In this document: positions 41,876 to 50,000 of the stretch, one piece after another
Layout: each line of letters begins with the position of its first letter
How positions within the stretch are numbered: the first letter of the stretch is position 1
Assembly (NCBI GenBank): GCA_035628915.1
Contig: DASPIW010000046.1
Location: 1-64,000, forward strand
Direction: 5' to 3'
DNA: 64,000 nucleotides
Source of the DNA: JARBUG01 sp035628915
Lineage (GTDB): Bacteria > Bacillota > Sulfobacillia > Symbiobacteriales > Symbiobacteriaceae
Notes under the pieces: generated by a model
The model's database searches: none
Told to the model about the DNA's origin: nothing
The model's input: the letters and a program-made list of their open reading frames with translations, nothing else
Made by a program: the position numbers and the translations under genes

Positions 41876-42517
41876 CTACACCGTTTCTGCCAGCAACTTC
41901 CCGAGAGTGGTGCCGTGCTTCCGGCCGATCCCGGGCGCCCACTGTTTGGTCAGGGCCCGATAGAGCTTGTCCACGTTCGTCTTGGCGGAGAGATAGTGGC
42001 CGTTGGCCGGTGCCTCGACCACCTGGCGCACATACTTCTCCATGTCCTCCGGCGTTTTGCAGTGCAGCCCGGTGTTGCCCAGGCACACGCTGCCATGGGA
42101 GTCGATGTTGCCGATCATCAACGGGTAGATCTTGCTGCCCGGCGTCAGCTCGTCATCGGGCGTCCAGAAGATACGCGGGCCGTTGTAGCTGTAGTTGCTC
42201 ACCACGGCGACCAGCCGGGGCAAAGTGACTTTGTATGCCTGGCCAGCGACGAGCACATAGTCGTCGGGTGGGAGTTCCTTCACAGCCGCCCACTTCGGGC
42301 CGTTCTGTCCATAAGCGAGGTAGCCGTTTTTCGCGAACCGGCTGACCATGCGGACCTGCCGGCCCTCGGCATCAAGCCGGAACACCTCCCGGAGCACATC
42401 AGCGACGTCTGAGAGCGACACCTTTCCCTTGCGGCGCCCCTTGTCGTCCACCTTCGTAACCGTGGCGTAGCCGGTCCTGATCTGCTCTTCGTCCAGTTCC
42501 AGGATGACGGCTGTCAA
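41876..42517 (-). CDS. PRTRC protein B: E2-like ubiquitin-conjugating homologue
   Basis: A 213-residue protein. The core KIYPLMIGNIDSHGSVCLGN fits the prokaryotic E2-like family (PRTRC system protein B), with Cys145 as the predicted catalytic cysteine. The C-terminal half (VDKLYRALTKQWAPGIG) is helical. It is the last gene of a cassette that also encodes E1-like, JAMM-type and ubiquitin-like proteins. In this family the E2-like protein would accept the activated ubiquitin-like protein from the E1. It overlaps the upstream gene by 4 bases. Confidence 0.82.
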   Translation of the reverse strand: MTAVILELDEEQIRTGYATVTKVDDKGRRKGKVSLSDVADVLREVFRLDAEGRQVRMVSRFAKNGYLAYGQNGPKWAAVKELPPDDYVLVAGQAYKVTLPRLVAVVSNYSYNGPRIFWTPDDELTPGSKIYPLMIGNIDSHGSVCLGNTGLHCKTPEDMEKYVRQVVEAPANGHYLSAKTNVDKLYRALTKQWAPGIGRKHGTTLGKLLAETV

Positions 42518-42930
42518 ATCATGACCCCCTCTCCACCAAAGGGCTTGTCTTCAACACCGCGGATCAGCCGGAAGACCTCGTAATACAAAGGCACGCTCCG
42601 GTTGGCGCTCCTCGACCTTGCGACCTTCGCCACTTCCCATAGGTCACGCAGCAGCAGTGCCGCCTCTGGATCGGTGCCGCACCGTGAGAGAAGGTCGGTC
42701 ACCACATCCTGCAGCGTGCGCTTCTTCTGCTGGGCTGTGTTAAGCACCGATGACAGCCACCGGTAGCTGTGCTCACGCAGAGGCACCTGCCGTTTCAGGT
42801 TGTCGAACTCCCGTTCCAGCACTTCCTCCCGGCTGAGTGGATCCACGGCCTGCAAGATAGCCGTAAGCATTCCACAGCTTGGCGTGATGGGAGTAGGTGT
42901 ATTTCCAGATTCCTTCGTAGACACTGTCAC
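42514..42930 (-). CDS. Cassette-associated helical protein
   Basis: Up to 138 residues, helical (LTAILQAVDPLSREEVLERE, LLRDLWEVAKVARSRSANRS). The start is uncertain: GTG 42,930 would overlap the preceding gene by 158 bases, ATG 42,870 by 98. It sits between the PRTRC-F-position gene and the E2-like gene. Family not recognised. Confidence 0.5.
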   Translation of the reverse strand: MTVSTKESGNTPTPITPSCGMLTAILQAVDPLSREEVLEREFDNLKRQVPLREHSYRWLSSVLNTAQQKKRTLQDVVTDLLSRCGTDPEAALLLRDLWEVAKVARSRSANRSVPLYYEVFRLIRGVEDKPFGGEGVMI

Positions 42931-43432
42931 TCAGCTCCCAATCAGGTACGCATTCCGCCAGGTAGCGCATCCGCCGGGTCTTGACGCCGTCGACCACGTC
43001 GGTGAGCCGCTTGAACCGCAGGCCCTGTTTTCCCCTCACGCTCCTGAACATGTGCCAGGCCCAGCCGTAGTTACCGGTGGCTGCGCCGTCGAAGTACAGC
43101 CGTTCCGAGATCCCACGAATGTACCAGCGCTTAATCAACACGTCCATGAGCGTGCCTTTTGGGACGTCGGTCAGGTGGGTCCGGTCCTGCTTGCTGAGCT
43201 GATCAGCCGTCACCAGTTCTGCGCCCTTCATGTGCTTCACCATGACCCGCAGTGCTTCAGTCGGCTGCCCATCCTTGTCGGTCAATTTGAACCCACATCC
43301 GAACCCGGCGATGAACACCTCGAGCACTGCGGGGCACCGGAACTCACTGCAGGGGAAATGGTGAATGGCCTTATTCAGTTGCTTTTCAAGATCCGGACCA
43401 TCATGAAGCAGGAACCACTTGCGGAGATCCAC
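42773..43432 (-). CDS. Protein in PRTRC-F position
   Basis: A 219-residue protein starting at GTG 43,432 after GGGGG. It has an N-terminal alpha/beta part (CPAVLEVFIAGFGCGFKL) and a C-terminal part with many aromatics (YGWAWHMFRSVRGKQGLR, EGIWKYTYSHHAKLW). PRTRC cassettes contain uncharacterised proteins at this position; I cannot confirm identity with PRTRC-F. It overlaps the ThiF gene by 32 bases. Confidence 0.55.
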   Translation of the reverse strand: MDLRKWFLLHDGPDLEKQLNKAIHHFPCSEFRCPAVLEVFIAGFGCGFKLTDKDGQPTEALRVMVKHMKGAELVTADQLSKQDRTHLTDVPKGTLMDVLIKRWYIRGISERLYFDGAATGNYGWAWHMFRSVRGKQGLRFKRLTDVVDGVKTRRMRYLAECVPDWELSDSVYEGIWKYTYSHHAKLWNAYGYLAGRGSTQPGGSAGTGVRQPETAGASA

Positions 43433-44135
43433 TGACGTCCACCCCCTTCAGCCGGTCGGTGTGCACGTCACTGAAATACACAATCCCATACCGGGTGTCT
43501 CCGTTGAGGTGGTAGCTGATCAGCTCTAGGGCGATGATGGCCGCCTTCCTGTTGGTGAACAGCGTCTGAATGTTGCCTGCGTCCAACTGCTGAGTACAGC
43601 TCGCCGTCGTCGGATCGCCAGTGTTGTCGGTGAGCACTGCAGGGTCTATTTCGCTCCGGAAGTCTCCTGTGATGCCCGTGACGTCGTCGACGTGCACGGC
43701 AACCACTTCACCACGGTCCTTTTCGTTGGCACAGTCCAGGTAGTACAGGCAACCGTCTCGCTTTACCCACCCACGGGCGAAGATCTCCATCACCCGGCGG
43801 GCCGGGTGATTATCAACCGCTCCCACAAGCACGATGCCCTTCTTGTAGTTCCCGGCGATTTGGTCAAGCTGCCCAGGCTCCGTCAGGTACTGCGGGTGGT
43901 AGTAAATTCGAGCCTGCTCAAGAGCGATCGTCGCCGTTTCCGCGAGGCATTCGGCCTTGTTTCTCCTCAGGTGCCGCTTGCTGAACATCTGCCGCTGCAC
44001 GTTCTTGCCCTCGACGACGTCGCCGTCCACCAGGTGGATGTCCATCGTAAGCGGCAGAAACCGGCAAAGGTCCTGGAACAAGGCCGAGCCGATCCCTCCA
44101 GCGCCGACGATGATCACTGCCACGCCGTTACCCAT
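43401..44135 (-). CDS. PRTRC ThiF-family (E1-like) enzyme
   Basis: A 244-residue adenylating enzyme. The Rossmann loop is VIIVGAGGIGSALFQDL, the acidic ribose-binding residues are in IHLVDGDVVEGKNVQRQMF with Arg48 as a likely ATP contact, and Cys180 in DPTTASCTQQLDAG is the candidate thioester cysteine. It would adenylate the C-terminus of the ubiquitin-like protein. ATG 44,135 overlaps the stop of the JAMM gene by 8 bases. Confidence 0.9.
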   Translation of the reverse strand: MGNGVAVIIVGAGGIGSALFQDLCRFLPLTMDIHLVDGDVVEGKNVQRQMFSKRHLRRNKAECLAETATIALEQARIYYHPQYLTEPGQLDQIAGNYKKGIVLVGAVDNHPARRVMEIFARGWVKRDGCLYYLDCANEKDRGEVVAVHVDDVTGITGDFRSEIDPAVLTDNTGDPTTASCTQQLDAGNIQTLFTNRKAAIIALELISYHLNGDTRYGIVYFSDVHTDRLKGVDVSGSPQVVPAS

Positions 44136-44535
44136 CGACGACGACCTCCTCGATAGGCAGGCCCTCGAACCCGTCGGCCGGGCCGCCCCATCGGCGGAAC
44201 TTCCACCTCCGCAACCCGCCTGCCCACGAGAACACCCCGAAGGTGACACCCCGGATGCGCTCGTTGGCGTCGTCAACCCCCGAGAATCCACACCCCATCA
44301 CATGGTGAGAATGGAAGTCGTAGGCCAGATCCCACTGCCGCCCCTGAGCTTCTATCGTCAGCTCCAGGTCGCAGTCGACGTGGGCCCGCCCCCGATCACC
44401 AGGAGGCCTTCTTAGGAGGATCTGCCCGGATTGATCGACATAGATCATCACTCGCTCTTCCGTCCCCATGAGCAGGTAGGCGGCGAAAAAGATGTCTTCG
44501 ATTACCCGAAGCGTCGACGCCGGCACCTTAACCAT
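44128..44535 (-). CDS. PRTRC JAMM/JAB-domain peptidase (protein A-like)
   Basis: A 135-residue metalloprotease with a perfect JAMM signature: His75-x-His77 in AYDFHSHHVMG followed by Ser85-x2-Asp88 in FSGVDD. JAMM proteins in such cassettes are thought to process or remove ubiquitin-like proteins. ATG 44,535 overlaps the ubiquitin-like gene by 8 bases. Confidence 0.9.
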   Translation of the reverse strand: MVKVPASTLRVIEDIFFAAYLLMGTEERVMIYVDQSGQILLRRPPGDRGRAHVDCDLELTIEAQGRQWDLAYDFHSHHVMGCGFSGVDDANERIRGVTFGVFSWAGGLRRWKFRRWGGPADGFEGLPIEEVVVDG

Positions 44536-45028
44536 GTCGGACACCCTTCCGGCTGCCCCGGATCGTGATGGCGAGAACCGTCTTGTCTTCCGTCGGGTGG
44601 AGATCGATCTCCATCTCCCGGAACTCCGTGTAGCCGTTCTGAACCAGCAGCTCCTTGATCTGTGCCACCGTGTATGCCTGGCCCTCGTTGAATCCAAGAA
44701 GGTCGAGGAACGTGCCCGCATAGCGGACCACAAAGGGGTAGGTGTAGGCCGGCGCCGCCGGCGCTGTCGCCTTGGCCGTCGTCTGGGCGGCCGGCTTCAC
44801 CGGCTCCGTCGTCGGCTGATTGGCGGTCTTGGCGTTGGCCTTCTTCGCCCGAGGCTTCTTGCCCCCGTCGCCCTGGTTCTCGTCATCGCACCCGCACTCA
44901 TCGTCCTCGCCGTCATCAGCCCCGTCCTGCTCGTGCTCGTCGTCGAGCTGCTGCTCTTCTAGCTCCTGCTCCTCGGCCTCGCCGTCGCCGTCGCCATCAA
45001 ACAAGCTCGTCTGCTTCTCCTCGGACAT
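44528..45028 (-). CDS. PRTRC protein C: ubiquitin-like protein with acidic extension
   Basis: A 166-residue protein. Residues 1-50 are almost all Asp/Glu/Gln; 50-95 form a Lys/Ala/Pro/Thr linker. The last 70 residues form the PRTRC-C beta-grasp-like domain (YPFVVRYAGTFLDLLGF, YTVAQIKELLVQNGYTEF, KTVLAITIRGSRKG). The C-terminus reads RKGVRHG, ending with a single glycine, which could be used directly or after trimming at an internal Gly. It is the predicted substrate of the E1-, E2- and JAMM-like proteins encoded next to it. Confidence 0.85.
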   Translation of the reverse strand: MSEEKQTSLFDGDGDGEAEEQELEEQQLDDEHEQDGADDGEDDECGCDDENQGDGGKKPRAKKANAKTANQPTTEPVKPAAQTTAKATAPAAPAYTYPFVVRYAGTFLDLLGFNEGQAYTVAQIKELLVQNGYTEFREMEIDLHPTEDKTVLAITIRGSRKGVRHG

Positions 45029-45103
45029 CTTTCATCTGCCTCCTCACTTCTTGCGATCCACCCGGGCGGGGCGCCCAGAGGCCCCGCCCCTCCTACGTGG
45101 TCT

Positions 45104-46999
45104 CTAAACCGCAGGCATGCACGGAAGTTCTGCGATCATCTTCCGCCAGGCCTCAACCTGCTTGTACTCAATCGCCGCTGCGGCCGCCCCCGTCACCACG
45201 ATGTGGCGGTCGCCCTCCTGAATGACCAGTTGCTGCAGCATGCCGATGGTCACATCGCCCGTCCGGATCAACTCCACCCGGTAGTACACCGGGCTCCCAT
45301 CGTAGGCCGCCCGCACACACCCCTGGGGCAGGGTGATGGCGATGTCGCCGTCCCAGACTTCTACCGACGCCTGGTTCTGCTCAAGCTGGAGCGTGTCACC
45401 GAACCACACTCGCTGCTCTGGGATGTCTACGATGCTCCGGCCGGTGGTGGCCGGCATCATTGCCGCCCCGAGTTCTGCCCGCCGGGCCCAGTGCGCTTTC
45501 ACGTCCGCCAACGGGAGGCACGTGTAGCGGGCTGCTAGCCGCTCGTGCTTCGCCTGGCCGGAAAGGCGCTGATCCCAGATCCGTTCCCCGACCCTGTGCA
45601 GGTTTGTCGCTCGCGCTACATTCTGCGATGGCGGAGCGGGCGGGGCCGCGGGTGTCGGCGCAGGGGCAGGGGCCGGAGCGGACTGCGGCGCTGGTGCGGG
45701 CGGCGGAGCCGGAGAACTGGCGGGCGGGGTTGGCGGCGGAGTCTCCCGCCGTGGTGCCGGGGCTGCTCCTGCTTCCTGGCGAAGCCGCTCGACGGTGTCG
45801 CCCGCCTGCCGAGTGCTGGTCTTCTCCTGCGCAAGGCCGGCTGCCACCTGGCGGCGGACGTCTGCGGAGTCGTCCCGCGTCCGCCTGAGGTACTCCAGAG
45901 CGGTCTTCACCGGCGTGTAACCGGTGGCCACCTGCTGCTGAAGCTCGTCGGGCAGGCTGAGCAGTTGGAGGTACTCGGTCACGTGGACCCGGCTCTTGCT
46001 CACCGCCTGCGCCACGGCCTCCTGGGTCCCCAGGATTGCCATGAGCCGTTGATAGCCCCGGGCCTCTTCGATCGGGCTGAGCGCCTTGCGGTGCTCGTTT
46101 TCCGACAGCATCCACTCGATGGCCCGGGCCTCGTCATCCTCGTCGACTAGGCAGGGGACCCATCGCAGTCCGGCCAGTCTGGCCGCCCGCAGGCGGCGCT
46201 CGCCGGCGACCAGCTTGAACTTCCCGCCCGCCTCCCGCACGGTCAGAGGCTGCTTGACTCCGCGGCGCTTGATGTCTGCCGCCAGCTCTTCCAGGTCGCC
46301 CATTTCGGTCCGAACGTTGTCGCCCGTCAGGATGTCCTCGATGGCGAGGTACCGGACCTGGACGTCAGCCGGCCTCTCGGCGGGATCTACCGGCCTGGCT
46401 TGACTCGCCTGCGTTGTGGCGGCCGGCGCCGGCGGCGTCACTGATGCCGGCTGGTTCGGTTCGGCCTTCCCGTCGATGTAGGCGTTCAGCGCATCGGTCA
46501 CCCGCTGCTTGAGGTTGCCCCTGGGGGTGCACGGCACGTTCTTGACGATCTTCGCGCCGCCCGCATCCAGCAGTTGGAGGAAGCCGCCGTCGCAGCCGGC
46601 CACGTGGACCACGTCAAGTATCCACCGCTCCGTTTGAACCGACTTGAACACGCTGGCGATCAGCTCGTCGCCGGTCGTCGCCTTGAACGTCTGCCGGCCA
46701 TGCTTCGGCTCTCCCATCCCTGGCCCTTGGCCCTGCTGTGCAGGTGCCGGTGCCGGGGACGACGGCCGCCGGCGCTTGATCATGTCCATCTCGATCTTGG
46801 ACTTGATATCCGTCAGCGCCCTCGGGCTCATCTGGACCGTAACCAGATCGGCGCCTTCTGGGGTCCTGATGACCACCGTGGACGAATCGACCCCGTCGTC
46901 ATACTCAGCCGGCGCCACCCAGTCGTTACCCTTTTGGGGGTGCTGCTCGAGGTACTCGAAGAACCCCCGGTTGCCTGTGGCCAGGCGGTACGTAATCAA
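45104..46999 (-). CDS. PRTRC ParB-like protein
   Basis: A 631-residue protein starting at TTG 46,999 (GGGAGGGAGACAGG upstream). A novel N-terminal region of about 190 residues is followed by the ParB nuclease/CTPase-like core: VRYLAIEDILTGDNVRTEM, LEELAADIKRRGVKQPLTVR, LVAGERRLRAARLAGL and SENEHRKALSPIEEARGYQR. A helix-turn-helix part (VAQAVSKSRVHVTEYLQLL) and a long Pro/Ala-rich linker lead to a C-terminal domain. ParB is the name-giving partner of PRTRC cassettes. One 16-bp phage motif lies in the coding sequence (NVARATN). Confidence 0.88.
   Translation of the reverse strand: MITYRLATGNRGFFEYLEQHPQKGNDWVAPAEYDDGVDSSTVVIRTPEGADLVTVQMSPRALTDIKSKIEMDMIKRRRPSSPAPAPAQQGQGPGMGEPKHGRQTFKATTGDELIASVFKSVQTERWILDVVHVAGCDGGFLQLLDAGGAKIVKNVPCTPRGNLKQRVTDALNAYIDGKAEPNQPASVTPPAPAATTQASQARPVDPAERPADVQVRYLAIEDILTGDNVRTEMGDLEELAADIKRRGVKQPLTVREAGGKFKLVAGERRLRAARLAGLRWVPCLVDEDDEARAIEWMLSENEHRKALSPIEEARGYQRLMAILGTQEAVAQAVSKSRVHVTEYLQLLSLPDELQQQVATGYTPVKTALEYLRRTRDDSADVRRQVAAGLAQEKTSTRQAGDTVERLRQEAGAAPAPRRETPPPTPPASSPAPPPAPAPQSAPAPAPAPTPAAPPAPPSQNVARATNLHRVGERIWDQRLSGQAKHERLAARYTCLPLADVKAHWARRAELGAAMMPATTGRSIVDIPEQRVWFGDTLQLEQNQASVEVWDGDIAITLPQGCVRAAYDGSPVYYRVELIRTGDVTIGMLQQLVIQEGDRHIVVTGAAAAAIEYKQVEAWRKMIAELPCMPAV
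45606..45621 (-). repeat. 16-bp phage motif, copy 7 (exact)
   Basis: ATGTAGCGCGAGCGAC on the minus strand inside the ParB gene. It is the only copy oriented with, rather than against, local transcription. Confidence 0.7.
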
Positions 47000-47014
47000 C
47001 CTGTCTCCCTCCCG

Positions 47015-47275
47015 TCACTGCTGAATCGGAGGCCGGGGCCCCTTCCCCTTGCGGAGATCCGCGTCCTTCACGTCTTCCATGCGCACCGTTTCCGTCCGGA
47101 ACGTACAGATCTGGCCCCGCAGGGCGTTGAGTTCCCTGTCGTTGACCCACTCCTGGAGCGGAATCTCGATAGCCAGTTGAATCAGGTCGTTGCCTCGCCG
47201 TTCTGTCAATACCACCTTGGTCACGACGCCGAGGAAAAACGCGTCGGCCTGGACGTACGGTTTCGCCATCGTCAT
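47015..47275 (-). CDS. Small phage protein, beta-rich
   Basis: An 86-residue protein, MTMAKPYVQADAFFLGVVTK followed by strand-type segments and a basic tail (DLRKGKGPRPPIQQ). It directly precedes the ParB gene. The pattern hints at a small OB-type fold, but this is speculative. Confidence 0.5.
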   Translation of the reverse strand: MTMAKPYVQADAFFLGVVTKVVLTERRGNDLIQLAIEIPLQEWVNDRELNALRGQICTFRTETVRMEDVKDADLRKGKGPRPPIQQ

Positions 47276-47532
47276 CGCCCCCTAGCGTTTCGCTGGTGGA
47301 TCATGGCGAGACCGAAGATACACCAGCCGATACCGGCCAGGGTCAGCAACTGCCGGGCCTCCCCCGGGTTCACCTGGCGGATGACGACCGCCGTGTAGAT
47401 CGGCATCACGATTCCCACGCCGACAGTCAGCACAATCGCCACAACCACCCAGACCAACTCCGCCACGCTCACCGTCGGCCGGTACGTGTCCGCCCGGAGC
47501 CGTCGCCTCAAATTCCGCTCGCCGGCCGTCAT
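47272..47532 (-). CDS. Two-pass membrane protein of the early operon
   Basis: An 86-residue protein with a basic N-terminus (RNLRRRLRADTYRP) and two hydrophobic segments (LVWVVVAIVLTVGVGIVMPI, LLTLAGIGWCIFGLAMI). Its gene overlaps both neighbours by 4 bases. Role unknown; early phage membrane proteins often affect exclusion or host takeover. Confidence 0.55.
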   Translation of the reverse strand: MTAGERNLRRRLRADTYRPTVSVAELVWVVVAIVLTVGVGIVMPIYTAVVIRQVNPGEARQLLTLAGIGWCIFGLAMIHQRNARGR

Positions 47533-47903
47533 CTGTTCACCGCCTCCAGTTCATCTGCAGGCCACCACCGGATCACCGGCAGCGGCCCGTCGATTTTGCT
47601 CCTCGGGTCCGGGACCCACCCGGGCGGTGTGGCCGGCGGCCCCCAGTTCACAACACACTGCACCCGTAGCGGGTAGCCATAGCCTGACAGCATGGCCATC
47701 ACCACGCCCCGCTTTCGTGTGTCTCCGTACTTGGGCCGCACTGTTGACCCGGGCTCGATCTTGCCGTAGCGAAGTGCCCTGTAGTGCCCGTTGGCCTGGA
47801 TGCCCCATTCCGCTTCGCCTTCCACCCACCGGTGCACGATCCGCCTGTCATCGTCCTTTGCGGGCTCGGCCGGCTCGACCGGCGCCTGTTTTCGCTTGGC
47901 CAT
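47529..47903 (-). CDS. Early phage protein of unknown function
   Basis: A 124-residue protein: a basic/acidic N-terminal tail (MAKRKQAPVEPAEPAKDDDR) and a beta-rich, Trp-containing domain (GVVMAMLSGYGYPLRVQCV, PLPVIRWWPADELEAV). No family recognised. Confidence 0.5.
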   Translation of the reverse strand: MAKRKQAPVEPAEPAKDDDRRIVHRWVEGEAEWGIQANGHYRALRYGKIEPGSTVRPKYGDTRKRGVVMAMLSGYGYPLRVQCVVNWGPPATPPGWVPDPRSKIDGPLPVIRWWPADELEAVNR

Positions 47904-47908
47904 GGCGG

Positions 47909-48160
47909 TCAGTCGCTGATCGGGCGGAGGTGGCGGCGGGCCTGGCTACGGTAGTGCGGCACGGGCGGCAGCTCCAGGTCCCAGTTGACCGGCGGACGGT
48001 CGACGCTGACGATCTGCAGTCGGAGCGTGTCTCCAGCGTGGGCGGCCTGGGCCTCAGCGTGATCCGTGAACTCCTGCGGTTTGCAGTTGCACGGCTTGCC
48101 AATCCGGTAGCCGCACCACTCTGCATGAACCCTTAGCAACATCGGCATCTCCGTCGTCAC
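47909..48160 (-). CDS. Early phage protein of unknown function
   Basis: An 83-residue protein with three Cys near the N-terminus (HAEWCGYRIGKPCNCKPQEF). No family recognised. It sits in a closely packed early operon. Confidence 0.5.
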   Translation of the reverse strand: MTTEMPMLLRVHAEWCGYRIGKPCNCKPQEFTDHAEAQAAHAGDTLRLQIVSVDRPPVNWDLELPPVPHYRSQARRHLRPISD

Positions 48161-48166
48161 CTCCCA

Positions 48167-48898
48167 TCATCCAACGGGCGGATCTAGGAACTTCACGAAA
48201 AGGGATCTCCCTGAGACATCGCGAACCGCCTGTCGGATCACGGCCGCGTTCCGGCTGAGGGCCTCCCTCGCTTCGGGCTCTCGGGGCAGAATGACCGTAA
48301 TCTCTTTACTGTCAACTGCCGATGGCCGGCATGCCCGTGCTGCTTCCGCTGCCCTCGGCGTCGACTGCCGCTCGACGACCCCGACCACGCCGGCCCAGAT
48401 TGCGGCGGCATCTTCTTGGTCATGGACATTGACTTCTGAGATGTCATCTCTTACTGCTATGTCCAATGGCGCAGGAGAACGGGAGTCATGGAGTCCAGGA
48501 GAGTCGGAGGTTTCTCCTGTTCTCCTGTTCTCCTGTTCTCCATTTCTCTCATCACCGTAATCAGTCGCCCCTGTGGGGGCCCGGGTCCATTTCTTCGAGT
48601 TCCTGACCTCGATTCGGTAGCCGTAGGCCGCCTTTCGGTAGTCGATGTAACCGGCCAGGCGCAGCTTCTTCAGGCTGTCCTGGGCCGTGTTCTCGCTGAT
48701 TCCCATCTCCTCGGCAATCCGGTCAGCCTTCACAACTGTGCCGCCCAGAACCCTGCCCCGGATCTCGCCGTCGGCCGTCTGGTACTCCTCCGTCACGTGG
48801 TCAACCAACCACATGAATTCCCAGATGGCCATGCCCATCCGGCGCCGGTGCTCGCCCGATATGAGGCCGTTGCGGATACCTACTGGGAAGTCTGGCAT
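48167..48898 (-). CDS. Phage replication initiator-like protein with winged helix
   Basis: A 243-residue protein from ATG 48,898. The N-terminal half carries a winged-helix pattern: GMAIWEFMWLVDHVTEEY, then VVKADRIAEEMGISENTAQD and SLKKLRLAGYIDYRKAAYGY. A charged linker and a C-terminal helical domain follow. The arrangement resembles phage O-type or DnaD-related replication initiators. No helicase or polymerase gene is seen nearby, so it probably recruits host machinery. A role in transcription cannot be excluded. Confidence 0.62.
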   Translation of the reverse strand: MPDFPVGIRNGLISGEHRRRMGMAIWEFMWLVDHVTEEYQTADGEIRGRVLGGTVVKADRIAEEMGISENTAQDSLKKLRLAGYIDYRKAAYGYRIEVRNSKKWTRAPTGATDYGDERNGEQENRRTGETSDSPGLHDSRSPAPLDIAVRDDISEVNVHDQEDAAAIWAGVVGVVERQSTPRAAEAARACRPSAVDSKEITVILPREPEAREALSRNAAVIRQAVRDVSGRSLFVKFLDPPVG

Positions 48899-49035
48899 CG
48901 GGTGCACCCCCGCACGGGCCATCCATGTATCCGCCGGCCAGGCCAGCGGGGCTTCTGCCGTCGCTCCGGATCTCCGGAGCGATTCGCCGGGGTGCCACCT
49001 CCGGCGCTCACCCTCATCAGGGCAGAGGGGGCGGG

Positions 49036-49188
49036 CTACGCCGCCGTGGTCTTCATGGCCGCACGCACCTGGGACACGAAGCCCTTCCACTCGTCTCCCG
49101 ACATGCTGAGCTTGAGGGCGGCCACCTCGTCATCGCTCACCGGCCGAGTGGACCCGAAATACACCTGAACTACCTGCTGGAACGTCAC
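49036..49188 (-). CDS. Small early protein (50 aa)
   Basis: It starts at GTG 49,188, 9 nt after AGGAGGT: MTFQQVVQVYFGSTRPVSDD, ending VSQVRAAMKTTAA. No family recognised. Not part of any longer frame that looks coding. Confidence 0.5.
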   Translation of the reverse strand: MTFQQVVQVYFGSTRPVSDDEVAALKLSMSGDEWKGFVSQVRAAMKTTAA

Positions 49189-49279
49189 TTTGAATGCACC
49201 TCCTGTGGGTTGTGTTGTTATCCCAAGAACCTGTGGATTCTGTTGATAAACCGTGCATATCGTTGTGGATAACCTGGAG

Positions 49280-49534
49280 TTAGTACCCGCGTCTGGCGTG
49301 CCACTCTTCCAAGAAACCCACATGCTCCTTTGCCTTGCGCATGATGCCCATGGCCTGGAGGTACTCGGCCTCGCTGATGCCGGGTCCGTAAGAGCCCGTC
49401 CAGCGGGACCGCTGATGCATGATGTCGGCCAAGGCGACAATCTGCTCCACTGTCAGACCGTCTTTCAGGAGCCGGTCGAGCGTCTCACAAATGACCGGGT
49501 GAACCTCGGCGTTCGTCAACCTGAACTTCTGCAC
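49280..49534 (-). CDS. Small early protein (84 aa)
   Basis: A helical protein (VICETLDRLLKDGLTVEQIV, EYLQAMGIMRKAKEHVGF). No family recognised. Confidence 0.5.
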   Translation of the reverse strand: MQKFRLTNAEVHPVICETLDRLLKDGLTVEQIVALADIMHQRSRWTGSYGPGISEAEYLQAMGIMRKAKEHVGFLEEWHARRGY

Positions 49535-49550
49535 GCTAATCCCTCCCGTG

Positions 49551-50000
49551 TCACCATCCGGAACGGGTACGCCACTCGTAGTAGCCGTAGGCGTTGCCGA
49601 CCGGCCAAAACTCCTGGTACGTCAGCCGTTCCCCTTTCTCCACGGCCATTTCCCTGAGAACCCGTTTCGCCTGTACTCCGCCCGGCGTGTGGTCCAACCA
49701 GTCCGATAGGGCAGCACATGCCGGCAGGTTGAACGCGGCCAGGTTGCGGGTGTCGGTTGCCGATCTCCTAATCAGGTGAGCCCGAGCCACCTCACCGCGC
49801 TGAGCCCCGCACCCGCAGACGCAAGGAAGGATGTGGCTGGCCGCCTCCTCCTTCCGGTCCTCCTGGCGGATCCGCTTTGCCCGGCGGCCCTCACGGGCCA
49901 GAAGGGTCCGGCGCTTCAATTCGGTCCGGGCCTGCAGTCGGCTCGTCCGCCTCAGGGGCGTGCGCTTTAGCCGAACTGAGGACTCACGCACGGTTACCAC
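49551..50000 (-). CDS. HNH-like / NinG-like early protein
   Basis: A 149-residue protein. The strongly basic N-terminus (LKRTPLRRTSRLQARTELKR) and Cys/His cluster (ILPCVCGCGAQRGEVARAHL) resemble phage NinG or DUF968-type nucleases. The conserved AHLIRRSATDTRN could include the HNH His. It is a likely phage recombination or processing nuclease; moderate confidence. Confidence 0.55.
   Translation of the reverse strand: MVTVRESSVRLKRTPLRRTSRLQARTELKRRTLLAREGRRAKRIRQEDRKEEAASHILPCVCGCGAQRGEVARAHLIRRSATDTRNLAAFNLPACAALSDWLDHTPGGVQAKRVLREMAVEKGERLTYQEFWPVGNAYGYYEWRTRSGW

Noticed and set aside
45606..45621. parS-like centromere within the ParB gene
   Set aside because: The site is a copy of the dispersed 16-bp motif and lies within coding DNA; no cluster typical of parS is seen, though binding by ParB cannot be excluded.
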